Below are positions 23,801-35,632 of a stretch of DNA of 64,000 bases, piece after piece; the first letter of the stretch is position 1; each line of letters starts with the position of its first letter. Both the position numbers and the translations under genes were made by a program. Location: assembly GCF_001039355.2 (NCBI RefSeq), contig NW_019775754.1:159761-223760 (forward strand), read 5' to 3'. Source of the DNA: Lingula anatina (Eukaryota; Brachiopoda; Lingulata; Lingulida; Lingulidae). Below the pieces are notes generated by a model. The model saw only the letters and a list, made by a program, of their open reading frames with translations. It did no database searches and was not told where the DNA came from.

Positions 23801-24241
23801 CAGTTGTTGCTTTCAGACTAAGACCTCCCACAAATAATTTTCTGAAACAGAAGCAAATGTCAAAGTATTACTTGATCTTTGTTTCTGCTATTCAAATACT
23901 TTAGTAAGGCAACTAACTAACCAATCATTGTGATCTAGGTACTTTGGTTTCTGAAAAATATATCACACCAATATTCTCCTCTTGAATAGAATTTTGACAA
24001 GCTGACTTCCATTTTTTACCTATCATGAACGTTACATGTGTATCCATCGTCATCATTGTTCCCACAAAAACTAATTAGAAATTGCTACACACGTATCTCT
24101 CATTAGAGAATGCGTGGGACCAGGCGGTTGACCTCGGCCGGCATTTTACCTATCGTCATCATTGTTTTCCTCTCCGCCATATTTCTCCTGGGCCGCGTCA
24201 TACTGTGCTCCGGTCTGCTCGGTAAGTTCTGTGTCCGCCAT
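20861..24241 (-). CDS. hnRNP A/B- or D-like RNA-binding protein (Squid type), 2 RRMs plus RGG/GY tail
   Basis: Nuclear RNA-binding protein expected to act in splicing, mRNA export and stability. Exons (minus): 24241-24150, 23841-23801, 23661-23534, 23314-23144, 22456-22325, 21683-21581, 21327-about 21097, and a last short exon ending at a TAG at 20861-20863. RRM1: RNP2 KLFVGGL at 32-38, RNP1 RGFGSVVF at 72-79. RRM2: KIFVGGL at 120-126, RNP1 KGFCFITF at 160-167. An RGG-rich stretch (198-222) and GY/NQ repeats follow. As written, exon 7 meets a TAG at 21140-21142 (284 residues). One base fewer in the last repeat would keep the frame to a donor at 21096 and a terminal exon encoding NEEK. Two more first exons lie upstream (25385-25476, 27647-27708). 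Confidence 0.9.
21036..21060. repeat. (AT)n microsatellite
   Basis: Short AT dinucleotide run in the last intron of the hnRNP gene. Confidence 0.8.
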
Positions 24242-25295
24242 TCTTTCTTTCTTCTTCAATGATGTGTTTTCGTGGATTAAATGTATCCTACCGGACTTGC
24301 AGGTAGCTGGTAAGTTTTCACGAGTGCTTCTGCACTACATTAACCTAGCTCATATTGTCATTCTTACACAAAGCAGACTTAACCAATGACATGTAAGTAA
24401 TCATAACCTGTTCTACCGGTAGGTTGGTAGGCCTACTATCATATAACGCTTCACATCCAAATAATATACTGGAAAAATAGTCGCCTACTTAAACCACCAT
24501 TTAACTACAAATTGGAAATCACATTTTTTATCAAGAAATGATACAAAATTCATAATGTTTGGCTTTAAATCTATGATATGCCTTTCAACTGTTGAAGACG
24601 CCTTTCCATCTTGTGTAAATATAGCACCTGAATAGACATTCTGTTTACAGTTCTTAACTATAGACCCGGAATGAACATACCTGAACGGTCCTCGTCCGTG
24701 CCATTTATTACCATTAGGTTCGATTTTTTTTTCTGGTTTACCAAGCCTGACTCGTTGCAAAACGACATATCACTCCGCCTGAACAGTATATGTTCATCGA
24801 AGTCGCCCAGAGCGACAAAATTTGATCTTGCCAAAATCGTAACTTCATTTGGTCACTTCCCTCAACTCAAGAATGTGAGAGAAATTCAAGATAAGGGATT
24901 ACGTATTTTTCAATCATTATTGTTTGTATATAAAAAATCATAAAAATATATCCTTGGAAGCAAATGTTTCTGGAATTTTTGTACAAAATCCAGGCTTTGA
25001 CGTCACGCATGCCGTAAGACGAACCCGTTGTTTAGTCTATTTGTGAACAGTAGGCATGTTCTCCGGCAAATAGTACTCATTTTGTAACAAAAATGTTTCT
25101 TTATTACTAAGTAAAAGTGAATGCAGGGTGGTACCATAGTCTGCTACATTGCAAAATCGCAAATTCTGTTTGATTAATAATATTCTTATGAAAGTATCAT
25201 TACTCGGTGGTTTTCCGGAATGGGGATCTTATTTAGACTCAAGCTTTTTTGTTTCAAATTAGAGGCATCTTAAGTCTTACCCACTCTTTATCATG
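24062..25295. repeat. 1.23-kb tandem duplication, copy 1
   Basis: Nearly identical to the following block at an offset of 1234-1235 bp. It contains the first coding exon of the hnRNP gene with its flanks, a TTGACGTCAC (CRE-like) element near 25000, and at 25036-25295 a diverged copy of the RING-gene upstream region (compare 11300-11690). Confidence 0.9.
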
Positions 25296-26530
25296 CCACA
25301 AAAACTAATTAGAAATTGCTACACACGTATCTCTCATTAGAGAATGCGTGGGACCAGGCGGTTGACCTCGGCCGGCATTTTTACCTATCGTCATCATTGT
25401 TTTCCTCTCCGCCATATTTCTCCTGGGCCGCGTCATACTGTGCTCCGGTCTGCTCGGTAAGTTCTGTGTCCGCCATTCTTTCTTTCTTCTTCAATGATGT
25501 GTTTTCGTGGATTAAATGTATCCTACCGGACTTGCAGGTAGCTGGTAAGTTTTCACGAGTGATTCTGCATTACATTAACCTAGCTCATATTGTCATTCTT
25601 ACACAAAGCAGACTTAACCAATGACCTGTAAGTAATCATAACCTGTTCTACCGGTAAGTTGGTAGGCCTACTATCATATAACGCTTCACATCCAAATAAT
25701 ATACTGGAAAAATAGTCGCCTACTTAAACCACCATTTAACTACAAATTGGAAATCACATTTTTTATCAAGAAATGATACAAAATTCATAATGTTTGGCTT
25801 TAAATCTATGATATGCCTTTCAACTGTTGAAGACGCCTTTCCATCTTGTGTAAATAGCCTATAGCACCTGAATAGACATTCTGTTTACAGTTCTTAACTA
25901 TAGACCCGGAATGCCTACATAGCTGAACGGTCCTCGTCCGTGCCATTTATTACCATTTATAAGCCTGACTCGTTGCAAAACGACATATCACTCCGCCTGA
26001 ACAGTATATGTTCATCGAAGTCGCCCAGAGCGACAAAATTTGATCTTGCCAAAATCGTAACTTCATTTGGTCGCTTCCCTCAACTCAAGAATGTGAGAGA
26101 AATTCAAGATAAGGGATTACGTATTTTTCAATCATTATTGTTTGTATATAAAAAATCATAAAAATATATCCTTGGAAGCAAATGTTTCTGGAATTTTTGT
26201 ACAAAATCCAGGCTTTGACGTCACGCATGCCATAAGACGAACCCGTTGTTTAGTCTATTTGTGAACAGTAGGCATGTTCTCTGCCAAATAGTACTCATTT
26301 TGTAACAAAAATGTGTCTTTATTACTAAGTAAAAGTGAATGCAGGGTGGTACCATAGTCTGCTACATTGCAAAATCGCAAATTCTGTTTGATTAATAATA
26401 TTCTTATGAAAGTATCATTACTCGGTGGTTTTCCGGAATGGGGCTCTTATTGAGACTCAAGCTTTTTTGTTTCAAATTAGAGGCATCTTAAGTCTTACCC
26501 ATTCTTAATCATGCCGTACAAAAATGACTG
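25296..26530. repeat. 1.23-kb tandem duplication, copy 2
   Basis: Second copy of 24062-25295. The join with copy 1 lies at a CCACAAAAACTAA sequence. At its far end the RING-gene-like flank runs on past the point where copy 1 stops, into the RING remnant at 26700. Confidence 0.88.
25385..25476 (-). CDS. Duplicated first coding exon of the hnRNP gene (second copy)
   Basis: 92 nt, identical in structure to 24241-24150. It has an ATG in the same ATTCTTTC context, 30 codons starting [11 protein letters not shown] and the same GTAAAA donor with a 2-nt overhang. Spliced to the exon at 23841 it keeps the RRM frame. It could serve as an alternative first exon with its own promoter. Confidence 0.7.
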
Positions 26531-26870
26531 TTATCATATTTATCCTGTACATGAATATCAAATACGGCTATAAAGGCATTGGTTTTTCAATAAAAAATAT
26601 GAGGTGAATATTGCGATTGTTTACATGTATGAGTAAAAAAACGGATGACGTTATTTCTCTTCTTTGAAGGCCAGAAAAGAATAAAGCTGAGGAGTGAAAA
26701 TGGAAAGTCATCACCAAGATGCCGTCTCTCATGAAGCCACGCCCTCTGACAGAATCCATATTTTGTACTTCCTTGTCTGTGTGACCGTAAGTTCAATTCA
26801 ATTTCCTGTAGAATGTTTGTTAAACTCCACTCGGACAAAAAAATAAAGCACCAATGTCACTGCTATTCAG
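26258..26870 (+). pseudogene. Decayed RING-gene fragment with internal deletion
   Basis: 26258-26699 resembles the upstream region and 5' UTR of the RING genes, including the CTCTTCTTTGAAG acceptor. The ATG at 26700 begins MESHHQDAVSHEATPS, close to the functional N-terminus. It then jumps directly to sequence matching the linker (CAGAATCCA, about codon 255 of the intact gene), so the RING domain is deleted. The frame is lost soon after. Confidence 0.75.
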
Positions 26871-27439
26871 ATAAATTATTTAGGAATTGGGCCATTCCGT
26901 GGTATGTTTGGGTCGTTTTGGAGAAATATTTGACACATCAAATATAAATTTAAAAAAAAAAGTAAAATAAAGTTGGGAGGCCCATTTTTGGTATGTTTAT
27001 TCCTCTATTTTTGAATAATATTAGGCAAAAATAAGAATTAAAAAAAGTTTAAGTGTGGAGAAATAGAAAAAAATTGTAAGTGTCTGGGAAGGATGTGAAA
27101 TGGCCATGGAATTCCAAAACGTTCAATTTTAACACCAAAACTATGCTCCGTCTGAGGAGATATTTAAAAAACCAAAACAAAATATAATTATTTGATTATT
27201 TCACTTTTTAAATATGTGTAAAGTGTTTTTTTTTTTTTTTTTGAAAATTTTGCATATGTGAAAATCAAGTAGGCATCAGGGAAGGATGTTTTGTCCGATG
27301 CTGAATGTGAAACAAGGCTAAATAGAAATATTTAAAGGGGCATACAAACCGAGGAAGAGTGTTATCATAGCTTTGAAATCAGTGGCTGATTTAGAGAAGG
27401 GGTTTTCGGGGGGGGGGGGGGCACTGCCCCCTCCCCCTT

Positions 27440-27760
27440 CGGTTTCTGAAAAATATATCACGCCAATATTCCCCTCTTGAAATTAGAATTTTAACTAGTT
27501 GGCTTGCATTTTACCTATCGTCATCGTTACATGTGTATCCATTGTCATCATTGTTCCCACAAAAACTAATTAGAAATATTGCTACACACTATCTCTCATT
27601 AGGGAATGCTTGGGACCAGGCGGTTGACCCCGGCCGGCATTTTTACCTTTCGTCATCATTGTTTTCCTCTTCGCCATAATTCTCCTGGGCAAGTTTTGTG
27701 TCCGCCATTCTTTCTTTCTTCTTTAATGTGTTTTCAGGGATTGAATGTAGCATACAGGAC
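27440..27760. repeat. Third, diverged copy of the hnRNP first-exon block
   Basis: It aligns with 23945-24290, including part of the first intron, with many substitutions and a 30-bp gap in the exon. The matching downstream part resumes at about 28860-29530, so a roughly 1.1-kb insertion containing a LINE fragment splits it. Confidence 0.75.
27647..27708 (-). CDS. Third first coding exon of the hnRNP gene, shortened
   Basis: 62 nt: 20 codons (MADTKLAQENYGEEENNDDE) and a 2-nt overhang before GTAAAA. A 30-nt in-frame deletion relative to the other two copies leaves the splice phase intact, so it could still join the exon at 23841. Ten codons of the acidic and polar N-terminus are lost. Confidence 0.55.
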
Positions 27761-28119
27761 TTACAGGTAAGAGCTACTTCATAAACATAATTCAAAATAT
27801 TTAAAAGGTTATGATTGTCAATCTATGAAAACACGATGATTGTTGTCGTGGTTTCCAAGAGACACAACATACAAGTTGTTCAAGTGGTGTCCTCTTATTT
27901 ATATCCGTTAAATCAAATATCTTCACATATGAGCGAAAGTACCATCATTGTTGTTTGTGACTATTTTGGGTACTTTCTTTTTTGTATTTATTTAAAATGT
28001 ACCAGGTATCATTAACGTTATAAAACAAAGCAACTGCTTGAATAATTTAAAAACTGATGGTAACGCTCTCGTGCTCTCGCCTTTGAAGAATAACGTAAAG
28101 CAATGGTGCGAAAAAAAAA

Positions 28120-28790
28120 AAGCGATAGATAGATAATTTATTTATTCAAACGTGACCAGAACGTACAAGCCCAGAATATACATAATATATATATATACAA
28201 TCTGCGTAGCAAAGACAAATTCATAATTATACTCATGTTGGTCGAGTCTTTAATAACAGATATTAATTTTATATATGTTAATAAAACGATAACATGATGT
28301 TAACGTTAGGAAAATAAAAAGTTTACAGCATAAATCAAATGACACAAATCGTACGTAGGCCCGCCTCTCCAAATATTTTCTACCGAGCTAAAATCTAACG
28401 CAGGATATTTCTTGCGTATTGAACTTGCCATAGGGCAAAAACACAAAACATGTTCTACTGTTTGCATTTCACCGGTACCACAGATACGTTTCCGATCCTC
28501 TAAGGGGACGTGAGACCAGCGGTCCTTCTCTACTGTCAGGTCGTGTGATGACAACCTGTGCCGCGGGTTATAATAATTCTCTCAAACCTCGATCCTGTTG
28601 TCCATATCAGTATAAATATCTCTGATAGACCCCGATTGAACTCTCTATACAATACAGCCTTACAATTTTGAAACACACGCACCCTTTCTTTACAGTTCAA
28701 TAAGTCAGATTCCCCATAATTATTGTGCTGCAAAATACCATAAAGGTATTTGAATGCGTTCGTATATTGGCCTGTTTATAGGTAGTCCAT
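28120..28790 (-). mobile_element. 5'-truncated non-LTR retrotransposon (LINE) 3' end
   Basis: The minus strand encodes LSSHDLTVEKDRWSHVP, RICGTGEMQTVEHVLCFCPM and IRKKYP. This is the Cys/His-containing C-terminal segment found after the reverse transcriptase of many invertebrate LINEs. A frameshift interrupts the frame near 28555. The minus-strand 3' end runs into simple sequence and an A/T run near 28105-28140. It lies inside the third hnRNP-exon block. Confidence 0.6.
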
Positions 28791-29695
28791 GTTTTTAAAA
28801 ATGGGCCGTCATGCATCTCCTCTCGTTGTTCGAGAGCCTTTACCATGAATTTATGCTGGTCGGTTTTCACGAGGGCTTCTGCACTACATTAACCTAGCTC
28901 AACTAAACATAAATTGTTAGGTATTGTTACTCAAGCAGACTTAACCAGTGACCTGTAAGTGACCTGTTCTAGGTTGGAACTTTTATTTACCCAAGCTTCA
29001 CATCCACAGAATTTACTGAAAAGATCTTAAAATCGAAAAAAAAATCCTTAACCCGCCGTTTAACTACAAATGGGAAATCACGTTTTTTACCAAGAAATGA
29101 TACAAAAGTCATAATGTTTGGCTTTTAATCAATGACATGCCTTTCAACTGCTGAAGACGCCTTTCCATCCTGAGTAAATATAGCACCTGAATAGACATAC
29201 TCTTTACAGTTCTTAACTATGAGACCCGGGATGTACATAGCTGAATGGTCCTCGTCCGTTTTCTGGTTGATTACCATGCCTGACTGTTGCAAAACGACAT
29301 ATTACTCCGCCTTAACAGTAGGGCCTATATGTTCATCGAAGTCGCCCAGAGTGACAATATTTGACCTTGACAACATCGTAACTTTGGCCACTATCCCTCA
29401 ACTCAAGAATGTGAGGGCAATTCCTATTTTTCAACCACCACTGTATGTATTAAAAATCATAAAAATATATCCTTGGAAGGAAACGTTTCAGCAATTTTTG
29501 TAATCAAAGCCGCACAAAATCCAGGCTTTGACGTCAAGCATGCCCCAAGACGAACCCAACTCGATCGCTGTTTACGTACATTTGCAGGTATTTTAATCTT
29601 GGCGATAATCAATTTGGGAAACCTAAAACAAAGTTTTAGATAAATGCCTAGTCGATCTCTTTATTTGCACAGGCAAGGCAGTTTTCTTCAGTCAA

Positions 29696-29748
29696 TATTT
29701 TACTGTGCAAAAAAATAAAATAAAATAAATAAATAAATAAATAAAATA

Positions 29749-29779
<31 letters not shown>

Positions 29780-29850
29780 ATTAATTAATTAATTAATTAA
29801 TTAATTAATTAATTAATTAATTAATAATAATAATAATAATAAATTTAAAA
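29696..29850. repeat. AT-rich tetranucleotide microsatellite (AAAT/AATT/AAT)
   Basis: Compound array of AAAT, then AATT, then AAT units. Confidence 0.9.
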
Positions 29851-30249
29851 AATCTAATCAGTTAAGTAAATTAGAATCCCTCAATATCACTGCACCAGGT
29901 TGGGCTTGGTAATGAATTTGTCTTCTATCTTTCTTTCTTTTTTTAGAAACTTTCATACAAAATTTGTAGTCAAATACATTGCATTACTTGCAAATCTATT
30001 AGCTATCCTTTATGGATAAAAAAGAAAGAAGGGATACTGGTGAGAAATGACGTCTTTATTCATTCAAAATATACAGTTTTCCATGCTATTATTTGTTGTC
30101 AAACAGTTGTCGATACGGTAGAAATTACATATATAGTTATTATTTTAATTTTTTCCACAATGTTCTTATGTTTATTTAGATTGTATTAGAGAAGAAACTA
30201 CTAACACAGCTCAATTAGGTAACATCTGTTCAATTAGTCATGTGGTCAA

Positions 30250-30975
30250 CTGTATAAAAGGCAATGTCGCATGTGCTCTGCGCGGTCATTCATTACTTAC
30301 TGGCAGAGTGAAGGCATGGTTTGATATTATATGTAGCTTGTGTGAAATTTATGCATTTAATATGATGTTATTTATATTTCACTTTATATAGAAGTATTAT
30401 GTGTAAGTTTACATAAGTTTTTCATAATTATAATCAGTAATGTAAGCTATGGGCATTGGGTTTATTAAAGTCTATGTTGGTATGGGTGTGGCATTTTCAT
30501 GAGCTACACGTACATGCATTTTTACGTTATCAAATAAATGTACAGTAACAGCTCAGGTTGTCATGACCGTCTCTAGGCAGCCAGTTGGCAGCGGAAAAAC
30601 GAGTATGGATATTGTTTTAGTGTAAGTGTTTGAAATTAAATAATTAGTGAAGTAAACTTACACGTATGTAAAGAATGTTTTTTTTTTCTTTTGATAAGAT
30701 CACATAAATTAAGTTATTTAGTATACTTAGTTTATTTATCTTGATATTTCAATGTATTGTTATTATTATATATATTTTTTTCTTTTCTTTTTATAGTTTT
30801 CACCACTTTCTGTTCAGTTCAATTCTGTTCACACTGCGTGAATAAACAGCAGTCATGTCCAACGATGTTTCTTCGTTTTTACTCGTGGTCCGCTTCACAA
30901 ACTATAAAAATATTTAACTTGATTCCCGAAGGGTTAAGCTATGCTTGTGAACATCGGGCATGGTACAAATAAATG
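30250..30975 (+). other. Unrecognised candidate transcription unit (LTR or non-coding RNA)
   Basis: TATAAAAGG at about 30252 is followed by an initiator-like TCATTC about 35 nt later. AATAAA occurs at 30840 and again at about 30967. No long ORF or protein similarity is visible. The arrangement would fit an LTR or a short non-coding gene. I cannot define termini, so this is only a pointer. Confidence 0.2.
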
Positions 30976-31735
30976 TGGAGTGTAAATATCTACAAAACAC
31001 CTCTTTTTTATTTCGTCATTCCACTCTTCTCTCTACATTTTTGCTTGGATGTGATAAGCAATCAACTAATAGTCCAATATTAGAAAAAAGGATCCGTAAC
31101 AAAAATTGTTTGCAAGTCTACAGACTTGACATTTAATATGGAATTATTTTTATAAATCATTTTTCATCAGTTTTTTCTTATTTTGCTGACTGAAAAATGA
31201 AAAATAAGGATTAAAAGTGTTTTAATTACTTTTGATAATATCTTTGACGTCATTGTGACATCGGTTCATTAATTGAATTCCCCAGTGAAGCAAACAAAAA
31301 TACATTGCCTATTTTAAGTCATACGACAACCATTAAAAGCGATATTTTGGATCTTCACATTTTCCAAAATTTTCACAGGCAAAAGAGTTGCATACCCAAT
31401 AAAGAACCCTCATGTCAGTGTTTTGGCACAGTAACAGTCATTGTTACGCCTGACTTCATCTGGTTGCTACCAGGGTTCTCAAGCTGCTAGGCATTCCTTG
31501 GGAAAGGTTTTTAGAGTTTAATCTGGAATAACATTTCAGGCATTGGTCAAAACATGTCCAATTTGGTTCAGTTTTGTTGTAGGACATGTCGGCCGTTGAT
31601 TCGGCGAGTAATGACCTACCCAAATATTGTCCATGTGGTTCAAATATGGAGGTTTTGATGACCATGGTAGCTGTTCATTCCCTTGATTCTGTAAGTTATC
31701 TGCTATTAAAAGTGCTCTTTGTTGACTAAAAATCT

Positions 31736-31980
31736 GGGCCCAGTTTTATAAAGGACGTTTAGCACTAACCAGTGGATAAGCCTAACCAGTGGATAAATTC
31801 CCCTAACACCCATTAACTAAAAGATGGTTAAAATGTGTTTAATATACAGTCTTCTGACGGAAAACAGCCAATTAGTTAACTGGCCAGTGTTTAACTGGAT
31901 TAAATAATTATTTAAAGGTCAGTTAATAACAGACTGTTTAGGTCTGGTTAGAGTTAAACCTCCTTTATAAAACTGGGCCC
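31736..31980. mobile_element. 245-bp MITE with perfect 20-bp terminal inverted repeats
   Basis: The left end GGGCCCAGTTTTATAAAGGA (31736-31755) is exactly matched by its reverse complement at 31961-31980. Subterminal CTAACCAGTGGATAA repeats and TTAACTGG motifs fill the inside. There is no ORF. It is a non-autonomous DNA transposon; no clear target duplication is seen. Confidence 0.85.
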
Positions 31981-32539
31981 TGGTTGTGCAACCTAGAATT
32001 GTTTCTAAGGTGCCCCCAATCAAGTGATAGTCAAGTGGTTCCCAGATTATTCCTTTATTCAGGTTTTCATCGATGACTACCATTGGTGTTGTGGCAACGA
32101 TAGGTTATCATTTGCAGGAACTGACGTAGCAATGACCCTATTCACTTAAGACGCGGCACATGCTTCGTCGTAGCCACTTCAAGGTGTCTGTAAACTATTT
32201 GACAAGTTGAGCGGTACAGGTGAAATCTGACCTCAATAAAGAAAGTCACGCAGTTTCAGTGTTCTTCCCAGAAACAGTCGTGAATGGATTGACTCTTCTT
32301 CCTCCGATCCCGCCATTGGAAGCGTTAATTAATCTTTTCCGAAGGGCGGCCAGATAATAAAGGAGTTATGTACATGTAACCATTATTAATATTGCTTTGT
32401 TATTTAAAATCAAAAGCCCCTTGGTGTCTCCTCACGTTTGTAGTGTCCGTATTACCCCCCATCTGTTTTATTCAGGAATCACAGCATATTCTGTCTGGTT
32501 TTATTATTTATGTATGTTCATACTGACATTTATTTTGCA

Positions 32540-33181
32540 GGAAGAAAATAGTATACTAGTGGATCAAAGAGGCGATGCTGGAGATATACGGGCCGGAAAA
32601 TTTCCGAAGTGCAGCTCATGGTGAAAAGTAGGTCAAAAGTCATTTTCAAGGTCACAGTTAGATTGCCAGTACTTCCCATTCAAGTTCAAGAGTAACTATG
32701 AGTGTATCTCTACCAGTTATATATATATATATATATATACCGGGTATATATATATATATATATAAGGGATGAAAAATTTGCAAAGTTCAGTTCATGGTGA
32801 AAAGTAGGTCAAAAGTCACTTTCAAGGTCACAGTTAGATTGCCAGTATATGACTTTTTAGTCAAGTTCAAGAGTAACTATGGGCGTATCTCTACAAGTCT
32901 TGGGCATATAAGGGCCAGAAATTTTGCAAAGTGCAGTTCATTATTAAAGTAGGTCAAAGGTCAACTTCAAGGACACAGACAGCTTGTCAGTATATGACTT
33001 GCTATTCAAGTTCATTAGTAACCATGGGCATATCTACTCCAATTTAGGAATATTTCAGATTTTGAACAGTGAATATTGCGATGTTGTACTTTTTCATATG
33101 GTACAACTCTCCATTCGTGTTAAAAATGAAAAAGTTGACACCACTTACAGTTTTGCACTTGACAAGCTCTACAAAATGCAA

Positions 33182-33190
<9 letters not shown>
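32540..33190 (+). repeat. Interspersed repeat family, copy 2, with three internal tandem units
   Basis: Three units of about 130 bp, each with CAGTTCATGGTGAAAAGTAG, TCAAGGTCACAG and CAAGTTCAAGAGTAACTATG. An AT repeat lies between units 1 and 2. It ends at CTTGACAAGCTCTACAAAAT followed by a TAAA microsatellite. Confidence 0.7.
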
Positions 33191-33224
<34 letters not shown>

Positions 33225-33379
33225 AAATAAAAATCTCTAACATTTACGGTTCCAGAACTAGAGATCTTTTAGTTTGGGCATCTATAACGGCTGCTTCTCC
33301 CGTGAAGATGCTCCGATTGACCTCAAACTCACCAAGATGAAAGATGATCCCAAGTGTAACACCTGTCCATAATATTATG

Positions 33380-33465
33380 GATTAAGTCCGTGTAGTTTTT
33401 GAAGATTGTCAGAAATAAAATTATTTGTGCAGATTTTCAGAAACTACACAGACCTAACCTAAATC
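33380..33465. repeat. Short inverted repeat
   Basis: AAGTCCGTGTAGTTTTTGAA and, 3', TTTTCAGAAACTACACAGAC form the arms of a hairpin with a short loop. It is possibly a MITE fragment next to the SINE. Confidence 0.4.
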
Positions 33466-33525
33466 TACCTAAACTGGGACAATTGATTTGGGTTTATTTG
33501 GCAGGTTGGGGTGCATTAAAAAAAG

Positions 33526-33690
33526 GAGGGGCATTAGCTCAGTGGTAGAGCACTTGCCTAGAATGTACATTTACCTAGCGCAAGAGGTCCTGGCTTCGAT
33601 TCCTAGATTCTTCTCTAGACATGATCTTGACTCCTCTTATATAATAATCTGCCTTTGAAATCAGTCTACTTTGCAGGCCAAGAAAAAAAT
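33526..33690 (+). mobile_element. tRNA-derived SINE
   Basis: The head resembles a tRNA. A-box TAGCTCAGTGGTAGAGCAC starts near 33535 and B-box GGTCCTGGCTTCGATTCC near 33587, about 50 nt apart. The intervening anticodon region is unusual (an extra AATGTACATTTACC) and the acceptor stem is not closed, so it is not a functional tRNA gene. The 3' limit is uncertain. Confidence 0.65.
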
Positions 33691-34113
33691 TGTTGGGTTT
33701 TGTGCATTTGTTTGATTGGTAATTGCCATGACTGACAACGCATTCATATATATGTATGCTAATCTTACTAACTTAGAACCATATATGAGAAAGTTGTACT
33801 TGTATATAATCACAATCAAAGTACTGTTTATCTCCTATATTTATCGTGGAATCTGACTTGACAGTTGTCAGGATCCTGCGTAACGTCGGCCCACCAGTGA
33901 CGTGCTATCTTACCAATGGCATTGGTAGCGTCAGAACCTTCAGCTTCTGATTTATGTTCTAAGAATCACTGTTACATCTAAAACTCTGGACAATCAGTGA
34001 TTAGATATGTATTTGCAAACTAATAAGCTTATAATATCTGTATAACCAACCCTTTCATGTCATACAGAATAAATAACGTACATGCATGCATATATTATAT
34101 ATGCTATTTTCAG

Positions 34114-35632
34114 ATTCATCGTTATGCCCCATGTAATGGAGTTACAGATGCATGCTCCCCGTCTCGATGAGTATCTCAAGTGGCAAGTGAAGATTGACCG
34201 TCATGGTTACACTGTCAATGAGAACAGCAGAATTTGCAGTAATCACTTCAGGTGAGGTAATATGCCAGTCTTTCAGAAGTGAGGCACTTTGTGTGGGAAT
34301 AAAAATGCCAGCATATTGACCAGTTGAGTAACTCTATAATTTTAATTGTATGATATTCTAATTACATGTGGTACTGTACCAGTACAAATACTTGTCTGAT
34401 ATGCAGGTATACCAAGTACACTTATGCTTTTGATATATTTTACCTATTTTCAATACAACAGTTTATTGAAATGTTTAATTTGTGTAAAAAAAATTGTTTT
34501 AATTTTTATATATATACATAGGAAACCGCCAGCAAAAGTCCAAATGCTTGAAAAAAAGGTGAAAGAGTTGTTACATCAAGTTGATGATCTGGTCATTGAG
34601 AAAACAAGTCTCCTAGAAAAAAAAAAAAAAGTCTGCAATTTGATTTTGAAGAATCACAACAAAAAACAAACAACTTGAAGAAAAGTTGGTTCCACCTCAT
34701 GTCAGCATATTAAATATCAAAGATTCAGATAATATTGCATTACATACTGTATTGCCATCTTACCAGCTGTTTTCATGGGTTCTTAAACAAGTTTCTCCAG
34801 CAGTAGAGACTATGACATACTGGAAAGGGAAGCAGACAGGTGAACGTGGAGGAGACCAAGAAAAGGAAAGAGGACCAGCGAGATTACTATCAACAGAAAA
34901 TGAGCTCCTCCTTACTTTGATGAAGTTGAAGCTGAATATTATTGAGGAATATCTTGGTTATCTTTTCAATGTATCTAGCACGCTAGTGTCTCGGATTCTC
35001 TCAACATGGAATCCTCTCCTTTCTTATGAGCTTGGTGGACTTATCTACTGGCCATCTAGATTGGAGGTGGCACAATGCTATCCATCTTGTTTCAAGAAAT
35101 GGGATGGCATGACAGCAATTTTAGATTGCTTTGAAATAGCGACGGAGAAACCTCCACACATTGATGCCAATACCAAAATCTTTTCTGCATACAAAAACAG
35201 GCACACAGTCAAATTTTTATTGGCCTGCACACCTTGTGGATCAGTTTCATACATATCGCGACTTACGGGGGAAACATGTCTGACGAAGAACTGGTCATTC
35301 AATGCAAAATACCAGAAAAGTTTAGCATGGGGGATAAGTGTATGGGGGATCAGAAAGGTTTCAGGATCAGAGGAGAACTTCTGGAACACGGAGTTGAACT
35401 GATTATACCACCATTTGTAAAAGGTGGAAAGCCATTCACTGAAAAGGAGAACCAAAACAATAAGACAATAACAAACTGTCAAATTCATGTGGAACGTGTC
35501 ATTGGATGTGTTAAAGATTTGGAATATTTAAATGGGACTGTACCTCTCACACATCTTGACTTGATTGGGCCAGCGGTCACTACATGTTGTGCTTTAACCA
35601 ACCTGAAACCAGCCATTGTTCCCTTGGACTGA
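34114..35632 (+). pseudogene. THAP-domain/DDE_Tnp_4 (Harbinger-like) transposase, frameshifted
   Basis: The exon at 34114-34252 encodes part of a THAP zinc finger (LDEYLKWQVKIDR, SRICSNHF). It ends at a GTGAGG donor and joins an exon from about 34522 with a coiled coil. Then follow the HTH segment (LLLTLMKLKLNIIEEYL, STLVSRIL) and the DDE domain. The candidate acidic triad is Asp in ILDCFEI, Asp in MGDQKGF and Glu in HVERVIG. The frame breaks in an A-run at about 34619-34631, again at about 34660-34690 and once near 35245-35260. The element is therefore dead, though still easily recognised. Terminal repeats were not found. Confidence 0.75.

Noticed and set aside
33526-33612. Functional tRNA gene
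   Set aside because: A- and B-boxes are present, but the anticodon arm region is too long and the acceptor stem does not pair; a SINE head fits better.
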